Shown: positions 39,234 through 48,935 of the stretch, in pieces
Numbering within the stretch: position 1 is the first letter of the stretch
Layout: the number at the start of each line of letters is the position of its first letter
DNA from: Candidozyma auris
Taxonomy: Eukaryota > Ascomycota > Pichiomycetes > Serinales > Metschnikowiaceae
Direction of reading: 5' to 3'
Length of the DNA: 64,000 bases
Assembly: GCF_003013715.1 (NCBI RefSeq)
Contig: NC_072814.1
Location: forward strand, 1,178,001 to 1,242,000
Program-made: the position numbers and the translations under genes
Notes under the pieces: model-generated
Seen by the model: only the letters and a program-made list of their open reading frames with translations
The model's database searches: none
What the model was told of the DNA's origin: nothing

Positions 39234-40886
39234 ATGTGGTTCCTTTCAGCCTTGACGGCTACGTTCGTCTCCCTCGTGTCTCTCGCTGCCGCAGAAGATC
39301 TCCCTAAGATCGAGGTTGTGGGCAACAAATTCTTTTACTCCAATAACGGATCCCAGTTCTTGATCCGTGGTGTTGCCTACCAGCAAAACCCCATGAACAC
39401 AACTGGCGAATCCCAGGATAAGTATGTCGATCCTCTTGCCGACGCTGAAGCTTGTAAGCGTGACGTGAAGTACCTTGCCGACGCCAAAACCAATGTCTTG
39501 AGAGTGTACGCCGTGGACCCAACCAAGGACCACGACGAGTGTATGAAGACTTTTGCCGATGCTGGCATCTACATTATTGCTGATCTTTCTTCCCCTGCCG
39601 AATCCATCAACAGAGACAGCCCTGCGTGGGACGTGAACTTGTACAAGCGTTACACTTCGGTGGTTGACATGTTTGCAAACTACTCCAACGTCTTGGGTTT
39701 CTTTGCTGGTAACGAGGTCACAAACAACAGATCCAACACTGACGCTTCTCCCTTTGTCAAGGCTGCCGTAAGAGACATGAAGGCCTACATTAAGGAGAAG
39801 GGCTGGCACTACCCCGTGGGCTACTCGTCCAATGACGACGCTGAGATCCGTACTGCCATTGGTGACTACTTTGCCTGTGGTGATGATGACGCCAAGGCCG
39901 ATTTCTTTGGTGTCAACATGTACGAGTGGTGTGGTGATTCTTCTTTCGAAGAGTCCGGATACGAGGCCCAGACCAAGTTGTACCAGAACATGACCATTCC
40001 TGTGTTCATGTCGGAGTACGGCTGTAACAGAGTCAAGCCCAGAAAATTCCAAGAAATTGGCACGATCTTCTCCGACAAGATGACCGATGTCTGGTCTGGT
40101 GGTATTGTGTACATGTACTTTGAGGAAGCCAACAAATATGGTCTTGTTTCTACTGATGGCAACTCTGTTTCCACCATGACTGACTACTCATACTACTCTG
40201 AGCAGATGAACAAAATTTCGCCTAGCTTGGCCAAATCTGACGATGTCAGTGTTGACAAGTCAAAGACCTTCGAGTGCCCTGCCTCGGCCAAGACTTGGCA
40301 GGCTTCTCCAAGCTTGCCTCCAACCCCCGATGAGGGCATCTGTGACTGTATCCAGAAGTCTTTGAAATGTGTGGTTTCTGACGACGTTGACGAGGATGAC
40401 TACGGTGAATTGTTCGGTGAGGTTTGTGGTAAGCTCGACAGCTGTGATGCTGTCAGCGTTAACGGTAAGAACGGTACCTACGGTGCAGTTTCTTTCTGCT
40501 CCAACAAAGAGAAATTGTCCTACATTATCAACCAGTACTATGAGCTGCAAGACGGCGACAAGTCTGCTTGTGACTTTGACGGTTCTGCGTCCTTTGCCAA
40601 GTCCCTGAATAGCGAGTCATCTTGTCAGGCTGTTGTTTCTTCTGTTTCCGCTCACGCCCAGGTTACAGGTTCTACCTCGGGTGCCAGTGGTGCTGCTAAC
40701 GTTGGTTCTGGTTCGGGCTCTTCTGGTTCCGGTTCTAGCGGCAGCTCTGAGGCTTCCTCTAGCTCTTCTTCCTCTAAGAAGAGTTCTGGTCACATTTCTG
40801 CCCGTGTCATTTCCAAAGGTGAGCTCCTTGCTGTGGGCGCCATGGTGATGTGCTTCGTCGGTGGCTTCACCACTTTCTTCATGTAA
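39234..40886 (+). CDS. GPI-anchored 1,3-beta-glucanosyltransferase (GH72, GAS/PHR family)
   Basis: A 550-residue cell-wall enzyme that cuts and re-joins beta-1,3-glucan chains. It has a signal peptide (residues 1-22), then the GH72 domain with both catalytic acids visible: Glu161 in FFAGNEVTNN (acid/base) and Glu261 in VFMSEYGC (nucleophile). These fall almost exactly where S. cerevisiae Gas1 has them. A Cys-rich X8/CBM43 domain follows (about 365-470, CDCIQKSLKC onward), then a Ser/Gly-rich stalk and a hydrophobic C-terminal GPI signal. This is the Gas1/Phr1/Phr2 architecture. Whether it is the alkaline- or acid-expressed type cannot be read from the sequence. The start is the ATG at 39234. 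Upstream codons are leader. Confidence 0.95.
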   Translation: MWFLSALTATFVSLVSLAAAEDLPKIEVVGNKFFYSNNGSQFLIRGVAYQQNPMNTTGESQDKYVDPLADAEACKRDVKYLADAKTNVLRVYAVDPTKDHDECMKTFADAGIYIIADLSSPAESINRDSPAWDVNLYKRYTSVVDMFANYSNVLGFFAGNEVTNNRSNTDASPFVKAAVRDMKAYIKEKGWHYPVGYSSNDDAEIRTAIGDYFACGDDDAKADFFGVNMYEWCGDSSFEESGYEAQTKLYQNMTIPVFMSEYGCNRVKPRKFQEIGTIFSDKMTDVWSGGIVYMYFEEANKYGLVSTDGNSVSTMTDYSYYSEQMNKISPSLAKSDDVSVDKSKTFECPASAKTWQASPSLPPTPDEGICDCIQKSLKCVVSDDVDEDDYGELFGEVCGKLDSCDAVSVNGKNGTYGAVSFCSNKEKLSYIINQYYELQDGDKSACDFDGSASFAKSLNSESSCQAVVSSVSAHAQVTGSTSGASGAANVGSGSGSSGSGSSGSSEASSSSSSSKKSSGHISARVISKGELLAVGAMVMCFVGGFTTFFM

Positions 40887-40978
40887 ACACTCGAACAATT
40901 ATATATACATAACACGAATTTTCCCGTATGACTACTGTCCGAATATGCAATTTGTCTATGTCCCGAATTCTAAATTCC

Positions 40979-41893
40979 CTAATTAGCAACCATGAAGATC
41001 TCGTTGAGTGCTTTTGCGTCCATCACTGAAGCTCTCTTTTGCTTTATCCACTTTGCACGGGCGGAAAGTCTCGTGGCAATTTCCTGTTTGACCTCTTCTC
41101 TTGGCTTGAGCATGCTTTCTCGCGTAACTTCTTCGATATCCTCCGACTTGCCTTTCTTGAGCTTTTTCTCCTTAGATTTGCGGTCCTTCTTCAGCCTTTT
41201 GGAGTCGTCCTCTTCGCTTCTCAGCTTGCTTTTCTTCTCCTTTTTGTCGGACTTAACCATCTTAGAACTCTCTTTCGTCTTCAGCTTCTTCTCCGACTTT
41301 TCCCTCTTTTCTGGCTTATCTTCCTTTTTGGTCTTTTCTTTCTTACTCTTCTTGTCAGTATTCACTTTCTTCTTCTCTTTCTTAGACTCTTTTCTTCTCG
41401 ACCTCTTGCTATCGCTAGAATCACTGTCTGGATCACTCCGACTTCTCTTCCGTGATTGACCACTTATAAGTTTCTTACAGTCGGCGTCCCACGTCGACTT
41501 CAAGGTGTCACCCTTGACAAAATGGATTCCCCATTTTCCGTTGATGATATTTTCCCTTCTTTGCCTTTTAAGCTCATTGTTGATCTGCTCTTCTTTTCCA
41601 TTTAAACGACCCAAGATCCGCTGAAACACATCAAGCCCCGCACACTCACCGCTATCAAACTCATCGTTTTTCTTCTTCTTTGCAAGTTTTGAACCTAGAC
41701 CGGTATTATCTGTTTTTATTGACACTTTCACGTGAGATGTCATGGCATGCTCTACTAGACCAAGACCTTTGCCAGGTTTCCAGCCCATTTTTTCGAGGTA
41801 CTGATGGCCAAACCTATCAGTGTCATTGGACCAGTTTGTGTTTCTTGGATCCAGTCCAAACCGCTGCTTCACCTTGACACCAGCCAATCCCAT
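40979..41893 (-). CDS. PXR1: G-patch protein Pxr1 (PinX1 homologue)
   Basis: A 304-residue protein beginning MGLAGVKVKQRFGLDPRNTNW, the Pxr1/PinX1 start. It is followed by a G-patch (about 25-70: FGHQYLEKMGWKPGKGLGL onward), the NTGLGSKLAKKKK block and FQRILGRLNG. The C-terminal half is a Lys/Glu/Asp-rich KKE-type tail (about 155-265), as in yeast Pxr1. Pxr1 acts in nucleolar pre-rRNA and snoRNA processing by stimulating the Prp43 helicase, and restrains telomerase. The upstream in-frame Met at 42055 would overlap the end of TFC3 and gives non-family sequence, so 41893 is the start. A TGGTTGCGAAAAA element lies 113 bp before it. Confidence 0.92.
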   Translation of the reverse strand: MGLAGVKVKQRFGLDPRNTNWSNDTDRFGHQYLEKMGWKPGKGLGLVEHAMTSHVKVSIKTDNTGLGSKLAKKKKNDEFDSGECAGLDVFQRILGRLNGKEEQINNELKRQRRENIINGKWGIHFVKGDTLKSTWDADCKKLISGQSRKRSRSDPDSDSSDSKRSRRKESKKEKKKVNTDKKSKKEKTKKEDKPEKREKSEKKLKTKESSKMVKSDKKEKKSKLRSEEDDSKRLKKDRKSKEKKLKKGKSEDIEEVTRESMLKPREEVKQEIATRLSARAKWIKQKRASVMDAKALNEIFMVAN

Positions 41894-42005
41894 GGTATGT
41901 GACAGTGCTGAGATGAGTTGTTGATAGAGACGAGAAGAGCTTTCACAAAAAATCAGAGCGTCCTGTATATACTCATTTATGCCCCAACCTAGGGGTGTGA
42001 GAAAA

Positions 42006-42018
42006 TGGTTGCGAAAAA
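42006..42018 (+). promoter_or_regulatory. Recurrent TGGTTGCGAAAAA element
   Basis: It lies in the 134 bp between the end of TFC3 and the start of PXR1, so the only plausible target is PXR1. Confidence 0.45.
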
Positions 42019-42027
42019 ATAAAATAC

Positions 42028-45000
42028 TTAGGCGGAGCCTAGAATATACTGCCATTTGTTAGTGGGAAGGTAGCCGTGGCTCTCCAAGGGGATGATGCAC
42101 TCGCTTTCCACAAGCCAATTCATGATGTACTGGAAGCTCTTAACGTTGAGTACCAGGTTCATCTTAGCGAAAAGGTATTCATCAGTCAACCCTGGCTTAA
42201 AGATGATGTAGTTCAATATGGTGGTGATGAGATCGATCCACAATGATCTATGCAATTGGGCATTTAAGTCAAACCATATCGGATTACAGGGGCCTTCGAA
42301 CGGTATGGCCACCGGATTCGGCTTTGTCTCCTTTACCCTGGAGACGTCACATTTCAAGATGAGATCACAAGACAACTGGTCCTTGTCTATTAATCGGGAC
42401 TCATAACTCTCGAACCGTAAATGGCGATCAACTCTGACAACTTCGATTTCTCCGTCCGAGATCAATTGCAAAAGAGTTGCCATTTCACCAGGCATCACTC
42501 CATGTGACAAAATGAGACCGTTATTAGCTGCTGATAATGACACGAGTATCTCTTTGAACGATGCAGCACTTTTGAAAAATGCTGTGGTGAAAACTTTTGG
42601 ATTAAGCGCATTGCGGAACTTCTCACCCAACACAAACTTGGATTGCTCATCTATCTTAAGAAATAGAACTTCTCGATCATGAATCAACGCTTTGGTAGCT
42701 GCCTCCACTTCGCTTTCACCATACTTCTTCATTATTCCAGTCAATACTTGCATATCGACATTCTCCTCCTCGGTATAAAATATTGATTTGAGTACAGAGC
42801 GAAGTTCCTCGTAACGCTTCTCCTGGAGTGGTTTTTGACTAGCTCGGGCAAAAATATGTTGACACAAAACAGATTCTTTTTGTCGCATAGAGATATCCTC
42901 GATTTTCTCCGCAAGACTTATATCTTGAGGCTCCTCCTTCGCAAATGAATATTCTCTTGAGTTTCTTTCGTATGAATTAAATAAAGGCATCCCTTCAAGA
43001 GAGTTCAAATCAAAGTTGGAATCATATTCACGCCAGTATTCAAGAAAGAACTCCAAATTGCCTTGTGTAAGGTGCTGTTCAGTAATCAGTCCATCCGCGA
43101 TACCCAGCATGAGCATCTGTTGGAATGTCTGTACTCCTTGAGACACAACATCAGCGCCGCCGAACAGCCGTCTCACTGTTCCCCACTTTTGCTTTATCGT
43201 TTGACCGTCCTTATCGGGAAACAATTGAGCGATACGATCAAAGTCAATAGCCTCTCTAGAAAATGCTTTGGATATAGCAACGGCTCTGAAAAGTTGAAGC
43301 GCTTCAGACCTCTCCATCTTTATATTCCTTCTCCCTCGCTTGGCAGACACCCGAGGCGTTTCTCCGGCGCCCGACGCAGTCATCTTTCTCGCTCTCCTTG
43401 TACGCTTAAGATGTGAAAGCACGTCTTCATTCTCCTGAATAAGATCATCATGAGGCTCAGTTTTGACCAAGCTTTCACCTTGGTCATCTCCCAAAGCCCG
43501 TAGACGATTCTTACCTCTCTTTTTGCGCGTGAGTGCGCTAGCCTTCTTGACGCTAGGTTTCTCGACATAAAGCGTCATGTCCAGCTGAATGAGCCGCTTT
43601 TGGAACTGCTTAATTTCCTTGCGAGATTGAAAAGCTGCAAATTCCTCTCTCAATTCCTCCAATCTTTCTTCAGAGGGCCTGTCCTCAGGCTTTGTGAGCA
43701 ATAAAATCTTCTTCTCCACTTGTTGCTCTCCGACGTTCACAGATACCTTCCGAATTTCCAACTCATTACTTTTTGTGCAAGCAATGACGTCGCGGGCTAA
43801 TGTCTTGATATCCGTCAAAGTTGAATTGTTCATACGCTCATCGATTTTTTTGCACAAAATTGAGCTGCTGTAGGTTGCACCGCCGGCTTCCCTGATTATA
43901 TCGAGAAGATGTTTACGTCTTTGCATAGACCGAGCTGAGCCCTCAACTCTATAGACTTGTGGCAGAGCAGTTCGTGTTTTCGTGGGTTTCCTGGCTTTAC
44001 TTTCGAATCGCGGTAAGTGAGTTGATGAAAGAGTGTCCTCCGATCCATTGGCCACCTCGGTAGCTGCCAGAGCGACTTCCTCCGGGGAAGGTTCAGGCAG
44101 GGAGTCTTCCATGGCTTCGTCGGGCTGGGGGGTATACTCATCTTCCAGCCCTTCATCGATCTCATAGAATTGATCATCGACATTATACGAGACATTCGCT
44201 CTACGACGGCGTCTGGGTCTTTCATCCAGGAAATCTCCGGTAAGCTCAGGCGTTGGTAATGCCGGTGACTTTTTCTCGATTCTCGGTCTTTTTTGGGATT
44301 GGCCGCTGATTTCGAACATTCTTCTTTTCTTTTCTAAAAGGGCTGCGTCGGATGTCTTACCGAGTGAAGCGTGAAGCTTTTTATTTAAAGTGATAATGGA
44401 ATCCTTTGAGACCCTTGGCTTCGGAGGAAGTTTAGGATCGGGTTTTGTCTCGTGACAAAATTGCTTTACAAAGTACCTGTAAAACTTGAGTTTGCCTTCG
44501 TTGTCGTATAGTTTCGAGATGGTGTAATCGTCATAGGGATCGACGTATTTTTTGCAGGCTTTTAGCGACTTGCCATTGCTCAAATAGCTAGGTAGGGCCT
44601 CGAAGAGCCTGGCATACGGTCTGTAATCATTTGTCCCAAGCAACGTTTTGACAATTTCACCACTGGTTATTCCAGTTTCACCTCTATCGTAAATTTGCTG
44701 GAAGAATTGATTGAATTGCGGAAAGATTTTATTGTAAAGGGGCGTCTTTGTCTGTTCTTCTTGCTGGACTGAGTCGTCATCTTGGTCCGAGTCATCTAAC
44801 TCTGCGTTTAGATCTTCCAAACCTGTATCAATGTCGTCAATGTCCTTCGGAAGCGGCTTTATAAACTTAAGTGCGTAGACTCTCTGCTTAGTTTCCGGAA
44901 GCTCCACAGTGACTTTTTCAACATATCCCGTTTGATGTAGCCGTAGGCACACGTACCGGAAAAATTTGGATGCCTGTGGCGAGCCATCGAGCTTGAGTTC

Positions 45001-45708
45001 CTTGCGCAAGTCGGAAAACCCTCGTAGCTGGTTGGGTGCTTCTTGCACAGCATCCACAATTAATCTCCTGAGCTTGGATACGTCACGCGAAGTTTCAAGG
45101 TCTTCTTCAGCTTCACCATTATCCGTAGTAGCGCTTGCTGGAGCAAACTTCGTATGCCATGATTGGGTGGTATGTTTTTTATCGATGAAGACTGCTTTGG
45201 TGACAACTAGACCTGCTTGTTCAAGCTTGAGTAGTCTTACTCGAAGCGAACGAATATCTTGTCCGGACTCTCTAGCCAAATCAGCGTTTAAAATGCCCTT
45301 AGACCCATGTCTAGCAACCACACGTAGCAACTGAACGGGAAGATCACCCAAGCTAGTTTTTAAGGCATGGTAGTTTTCCGTTCCAGTCAAGTACATGAAC
45401 TGGCACTTCTCAGTAGCCACCAAGAAGATCTCTGGTTCGGTTCCATGAAGGAGAAGATTTCCAAAAGTGAAATTCGGCGTCAATGGAACATCACGACTGC
45501 GGTCAGCGCCGACCTTGATGGCTATAAGGCCATTCGAGGAGCCCATAAGAGCCGACCACACGATGTTTTTCTGAAGGTTGTCGATGGTGGAGGACAAGGA
45601 TTTGGCAGCGACAAGCTTCCATAGGTCTGGAAGCAGAATGCCATCGGAAACCGCCAAGTTAGAGATCACGTGGGCCACCAATTGTCCTGGTGTACACGTG
45701 AAAGACAT
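42028..45708 (-). CDS. TFC3: TFIIIC subunit tau138
   Basis: A 1,226-residue protein, the B-box-binding subunit of TFIIIC, which recognises the internal promoter of tRNA genes for Pol III. The N-terminus (LVAHVISNLAVSDGILLPDLWKL) and the extended winged helix near 160-200 (LLRVVARHGSKGILNADLARESGQDIRSLR-type sequence) are family features. The middle is acidic and then basic and disordered (420-880, with AT-hook-like KRGRRN near 870). The C-terminal 250 residues return to a folded helical domain. S. cerevisiae Tfc3 has 1,160 residues. I place the start at 45708 (MSFTCTPG). The 84 upstream in-frame codons cross the divergent promoter and look noncoding. Confidence 0.92.
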   Translation of the reverse strand: MSFTCTPGQLVAHVISNLAVSDGILLPDLWKLVAAKSLSSTIDNLQKNIVWSALMGSSNGLIAIKVGADRSRDVPLTPNFTFGNLLLHGTEPEIFLVATEKCQFMYLTGTENYHALKTSLGDLPVQLLRVVARHGSKGILNADLARESGQDIRSLRVRLLKLEQAGLVVTKAVFIDKKHTTQSWHTKFAPASATTDNGEAEEDLETSRDVSKLRRLIVDAVQEAPNQLRGFSDLRKELKLDGSPQASKFFRYVCLRLHQTGYVEKVTVELPETKQRVYALKFIKPLPKDIDDIDTGLEDLNAELDDSDQDDDSVQQEEQTKTPLYNKIFPQFNQFFQQIYDRGETGITSGEIVKTLLGTNDYRPYARLFEALPSYLSNGKSLKACKKYVDPYDDYTISKLYDNEGKLKFYRYFVKQFCHETKPDPKLPPKPRVSKDSIITLNKKLHASLGKTSDAALLEKKRRMFEISGQSQKRPRIEKKSPALPTPELTGDFLDERPRRRRRANVSYNVDDQFYEIDEGLEDEYTPQPDEAMEDSLPEPSPEEVALAATEVANGSEDTLSSTHLPRFESKARKPTKTRTALPQVYRVEGSARSMQRRKHLLDIIREAGGATYSSSILCKKIDERMNNSTLTDIKTLARDVIACTKSNELEIRKVSVNVGEQQVEKKILLLTKPEDRPSEERLEELREEFAAFQSRKEIKQFQKRLIQLDMTLYVEKPSVKKASALTRKKRGKNRLRALGDDQGESLVKTEPHDDLIQENEDVLSHLKRTRRARKMTASGAGETPRVSAKRGRRNIKMERSEALQLFRAVAISKAFSREAIDFDRIAQLFPDKDGQTIKQKWGTVRRLFGGADVVSQGVQTFQQMLMLGIADGLITEQHLTQGNLEFFLEYWREYDSNFDLNSLEGMPLFNSYERNSREYSFAKEEPQDISLAEKIEDISMRQKESVLCQHIFARASQKPLQEKRYEELRSVLKSIFYTEEENVDMQVLTGIMKKYGESEVEAATKALIHDREVLFLKIDEQSKFVLGEKFRNALNPKVFTTAFFKSAASFKEILVSLSAANNGLILSHGVMPGEMATLLQLISDGEIEVVRVDRHLRFESYESRLIDKDQLSCDLILKCDVSRVKETKPNPVAIPFEGPCNPIWFDLNAQLHRSLWIDLITTILNYIIFKPGLTDEYLFAKMNLVLNVKSFQYIMNWLVESECIIPLESHGYLPTNKWQYILGSA

Positions 45709-45936
45709 GTCTTCTTGTCTTGTACGTGAGATTGAGTAGTTTATCAATTTGTTGATGTAGGTGCGCAGAGATGGCAGTATAGAGAGGAGTGAGACACTAG
45801 AGGCCGTGAAATTTGTTCGGCGCGCATATGAGCTCCGCACTACCCATTGGAAGAATCGTGCAAGTATCAAACGGTGCAAGCTAAAAAAAATAAAAAAAAA
45901 TTCAAAGCTTGGCAATAGTAACTTCAAATCTTCAAA

Positions 45937-46692
45937 ATGGACGACGACGAACCTCTTCAACTCTCAGCGCACGCGCTTGAAGCCCTCCAGCTGTTCAAGC
46001 AGGAGGAAGAGGCCCGCAGAAAGCAGTTTGAGCAGTTGTACCAGCAAGTAGCGCTGGAGAGCGAGAACGACGCAATCTTGGAAAAACTGCCCACTCCAGC
46101 AGCTTCCATCGATGTTTTCCCCGAAGACTGGCAACTTTCACAATTTTGGTACACTGACGAAACTGCCGCCATTTTGGCCAGGGCCCTTTTGCAGGGAGCT
46201 GATGAGGATACTGTGGTGTGCATTGCTCTGGCACCATCAGTATTCGCAGCAATTGGTAAGTTGAAGCCAGAGGAAGTGCCCACCAAGCATGTGTATCTTT
46301 TGGAGTATGACCAGCGATTCAAAGTTCTAGCACCAGGCAGATTTTATGCGTATGATTATACGACTCCCGACGATGTGCCCGAAAAACTATACAAGAAATG
46401 CCATCGTCTTCTCATTGACCCACCATTCCTCGAAGAAGAGTGCCAGACGAAACTGGCACAGGCTGCACGGAACTTGCTTGCGGAGGATGACGGAGCCTTA
46501 ACAAAGACCGGGGACAAGAGGTTCAAGCTTATTTCGTCCACTGGGGAAAGAATGAGAGAGTTGATCTTGAAGCATTACCCAGAGACGAGAATGACAGACT
46601 TCCACCCGCAGCACAAGAACGGCTTGAGCAACGAGTTCTCCTGCTACGCCAGTTTTGAGTGTGAACACTGGAAGTTTGTACAAGACCACTGA
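45937..46692 (+). CDS. EFM5: eEF1A lysine methyltransferase Efm5
   Basis: A 251-residue class I methyltransferase that modifies elongation factor 1A (Lys79 in S. cerevisiae). Signatures are LSAHALEALQ-FK near 9-21, QLSQFWYTDETA at 66-77, and LIDPPF with the catalytic-type DPPF at 161-164. The family pattern ends in NEFSCYASFE near 235. CTG codons occur at 19, 40, 51 and 98. Codon 98 lies in the IA-x-APS segment, where as I recall homologues have Ser. Together with EFB1 three kilobases away it is one of several translation-elongation genes here, though not in an operon. It is divergent from TFC3 with 228 bp between. Confidence 0.92.
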   Translation: MDDDEPLQLSAHALEALQLFKQEEEARRKQFEQLYQQVALESENDAILEKLPTPAASIDVFPEDWQLSQFWYTDETAAILARALLQGADEDTVVCIALAPSVFAAIGKLKPEEVPTKHVYLLEYDQRFKVLAPGRFYAYDYTTPDDVPEKLYKKCHRLLIDPPFLEEECQTKLAQAARNLLAEDDGALTKTGDKRFKLISSTGERMRELILKHYPETRMTDFHPQHKNGLSNEFSCYASFECEHWKFVQDH

Positions 46693-46913
46693 AGTGGTCA
46701 GGGACGTGGTAGCGCCGGTGGTTAGGGTCTATGGCTAGGGCTTGTGGCTGGTGAGCTAGCTAGATAGTATAGTTAGATGTATAAGGTTTTGGATTGCGTG
46801 GATATTGAGCAATGTATGCTCGTAAAGATACTTAGTCAAGTATTCTTCAATTTTATGATCATTCGCTACCTTCTAGTTCTTCTTCTCCTTGGGCACCCCT
46901 CTGCATGAATAAA

Positions 46914-46926
46914 TGGTTGCAAAATG
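46914..46926 (+). promoter_or_regulatory. Recurrent TGGTTGCAAAATG element
   Basis: Full match, facing the inverted copy at 47165 with about 240 bp between. Confidence 0.4.
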
Positions 46927-47164
46927 CTATAGTGCGTCGAGCCTCATGCGAAGCAGCTTAAGAGAACAAGGCGTTCCCACCGCAGCAGGGCGCTCACATT
47001 GGTGCTGGGTGGGGAAAGGAAATTTTCGAATCCCTTTTGTATTCCGTTCAGGTATTATAATGTATCCAACTGTCTCGTTGACATCTCGTATATTTCAAGT
47101 GCTGTTGCAGTGGTTGCATTAGGGTCTATTGTTGAGCGGCTATTGTTCGCATTTTTTGGTGACT

Positions 47165-47176
47165 TTTTGCAACCAT
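47165..47176 (-). promoter_or_regulatory. Recurrent TTTTGCAACCAT element
   Basis: Full match on the minus strand, inverted partner of the copy at 46914. Confidence 0.4.
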
Positions 47177-47292
47177 TATCCAGGGTCACCGCGCAAGAGA
47201 CCAATACGGTCAGAATGGAGGCTAATGATTTCAGAGATTGGCAAATGATTGTCAGTTGCCTCTGGTACTGTTACGAAGCTTAGTTAGCAATC

Positions 47293-47460
47293 TTAGGGTG
47301 GTGAATAGAACGTGCCCTCTCGAACAGGATGAACCAGTTTCGAGAGAGCACTAACAACAAGTTAGGTTCGCCCTCAGTAGAGATTGACATACTTAAATCC
47401 CTATGCCGAGACTAGGTGCTAGAGTACTCTAGGGACTTATATAGACTTAAGAACCACAGC
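47293..47460 (+). other. Segment rich in inverted repeats, possible structured RNA
   Basis: A 14-15 bp near-perfect hairpin (arms 47312-47325 and 47337-47351, loop of 11) is flanked by AGGG and CCCT. Next come a perfect 14-bp palindrome CTAGAGTACTCTAG (47419-47432) and pairing of CTTAA/TCCCTA with TAGGGA/TTAAG around it. ACCACAGCA follows. Two hairpins followed by ACA resemble the outline of an H/ACA snoRNA, but I cannot confirm an H box or target. Confidence 0.3.
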
Positions 47461-47931
47461 AGTAGAGGCAAACTGCTCTAAGATGGAGGAACGGGAAGAT
47501 CGGGTTACTTCATTTGAGTCTCCTTACGGACTTTCGGCGGCCCTAACACAACACTGAAAGTCATCACAATATGCTTTAAGTGTAAAAAAAAAAATCTCAT
47601 TTTTGGTTTAAGATAACTTCCATAAGTTTTGTTTAGGCTTTGTTGGCAAGTAGTGTGGGAGTGACGAACTGAATTGGGCAAAAAAAAAGGCATCGTAGGT
47701 TGTATTCACGAAAGAAGAGCCTCCTCTATCTTGTTTCCGGCTGTGGCCTAAAACAGTTTGGTTTAATGATTAGCATTTGTTGACGTGAATGCATCAGATC
47801 CCACCACTGCTTTGGAATTATGCACAGATGAATCCCTCTTCGGATACATCTCTATACCTGGGATTCTATATTTCAAATGACTGCGCTCGCAGAGTTACTT
47901 AAGAGGAGAGGTAATCAAATTTGTAAATATC

Positions 47932-48496
47932 CTATCCCATCACTTTATGAGTCCTCATGTCAGCACAAGAACACTGCCGTGACGCAAAGGTTGGGATGGT
48001 CGATTGAAACAGAAGTCTTCTAAGTATCATACATCGGAGAACGTTAACAAAAAAAGCGGCAAAATTGAGTAAGAAATCGAAACCACAGATGTTATCCAGT
48101 GGCATAATAACCACTAGCCCATAATCCTTAAAGATAGTACTAAAGGGTCTCACCAAGTTTTTTTTTCAAATGACGATAGAAACAGCGTGACTGGTCTCTG
48201 TGACGTTTTGTCTCTGATAAATGTTGTTCGGTGGTCGTGCAATACTTGTTCTGTCCCTTTAATTGTACTTCGATTTTTTTAGGATACGCTCCAATGTGTT
48301 TCCCCACCGCTAGATTGACAGCTAACGCTTCGTACCATGGGTTCGGATTCGTGAACACTTTAAACAATGAGGCAATTCCATAGACAGATAAATTGGTCAT
48401 TCTATCTTTGCCAATGGTTCTGTATCCACCAAATCGAGCAGTTATTGATCCTAACACTCTCAACAGGAGAACCCCAAAGCCAGATGCCTCGGTCAT
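47932..48496 (-). pseudogene. Possible decayed gene, two frames joined at a poly(A) run
   Basis: On the minus strand an ATG-started frame of 118 codons (48140-48496) is preceded directly by a stop. It ends soon after a run of nine A (LKKKLGETL). A second open frame, one base out of register, continues from this run for 74 codons (47932-48156). A one-base slip at the homopolymer would merge them. I do not recognise the protein. The first part is mixed and well-charged, the second more hydrophobic. It could be a relic, an assembly error or chance. Confidence 0.3.
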
Positions 48497-48626
48497 CTAC
48501 ACGATTTCTCAGAAAATTTAATTTATACTTTTTGAAATTAATTTCAAGTAACCCTTTTCATGTGAGCACTCAATTGTCAACTCCGAATGCGTTTCTTTTC
48601 TGGGCCTTCCTCACTACAGGCCAACG

Positions 48627-48656
48627 TTTTCGCAGCCATAGTGGTGTTCGCAGCCA
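48627..48656 (-). promoter_or_regulatory. Two direct copies of the recurrent element, 20 bp apart
   Basis: TTTTCGCAGCCAT (48627-48639) and TTCGCAGCCA (48647-48656) are spaced two helical turns apart, about 290 bp upstream of EFB1. Confidence 0.45.
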
Positions 48657-48813
48657 CTACTCATTCATCGCCAAAGCACGTGGATCCAGCCAACGTCCTA
48701 TTCATCAGCAGTTGATAATACTGTAAATGTTGATTGATTCTTCGTCAATTTCAATTTTCATGTCTCCACTTTTTTAAGAATCTCCCATCTTAGACCAGCT
48801 TTGTCGAATGGGC

Positions 48814-48821
48814 AGCCCTAA
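48814..48821 (+). promoter_or_regulatory. Tbf1-type site AGCCCTAA upstream of EFB1
   Basis: AGCCCTAA, 115 bp before the ATG, matches the RCCCTAA site of Tbf1, an established activator of ribosomal protein and translation genes in Candida-type yeasts. Use here is inferred from position. Confidence 0.5.
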
Positions 48822-48935
48822 GTGTGGGGTCGTGCGCTTGTGCCCAAGAACGAGAACCTCTTCACCTTGAATCAAATTTTTTTCTCCTACCCTCATATAA
48901 ATTTTTTTCTTTTCTTCTTCTTCATCTTCCACACA

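Larger units (their letters stand above)
46693..48935. other. 2.2 kb gene-poor, AT-rich region
   Basis: It lies between EFM5 and EFB1. It contains an inverted pair of TGGTTGCAAAA elements (46914 and 47165), a segment dense in inverted repeats (47293-47460), a broken minus-strand frame (47932-48496), two direct TTCGCAGCCA elements (48627-48656) and a Tbf1-type site (48814). TTAGGGT occurs near 46724, 47119 and 47294. I see no complete conserved gene. Confidence 0.55.
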
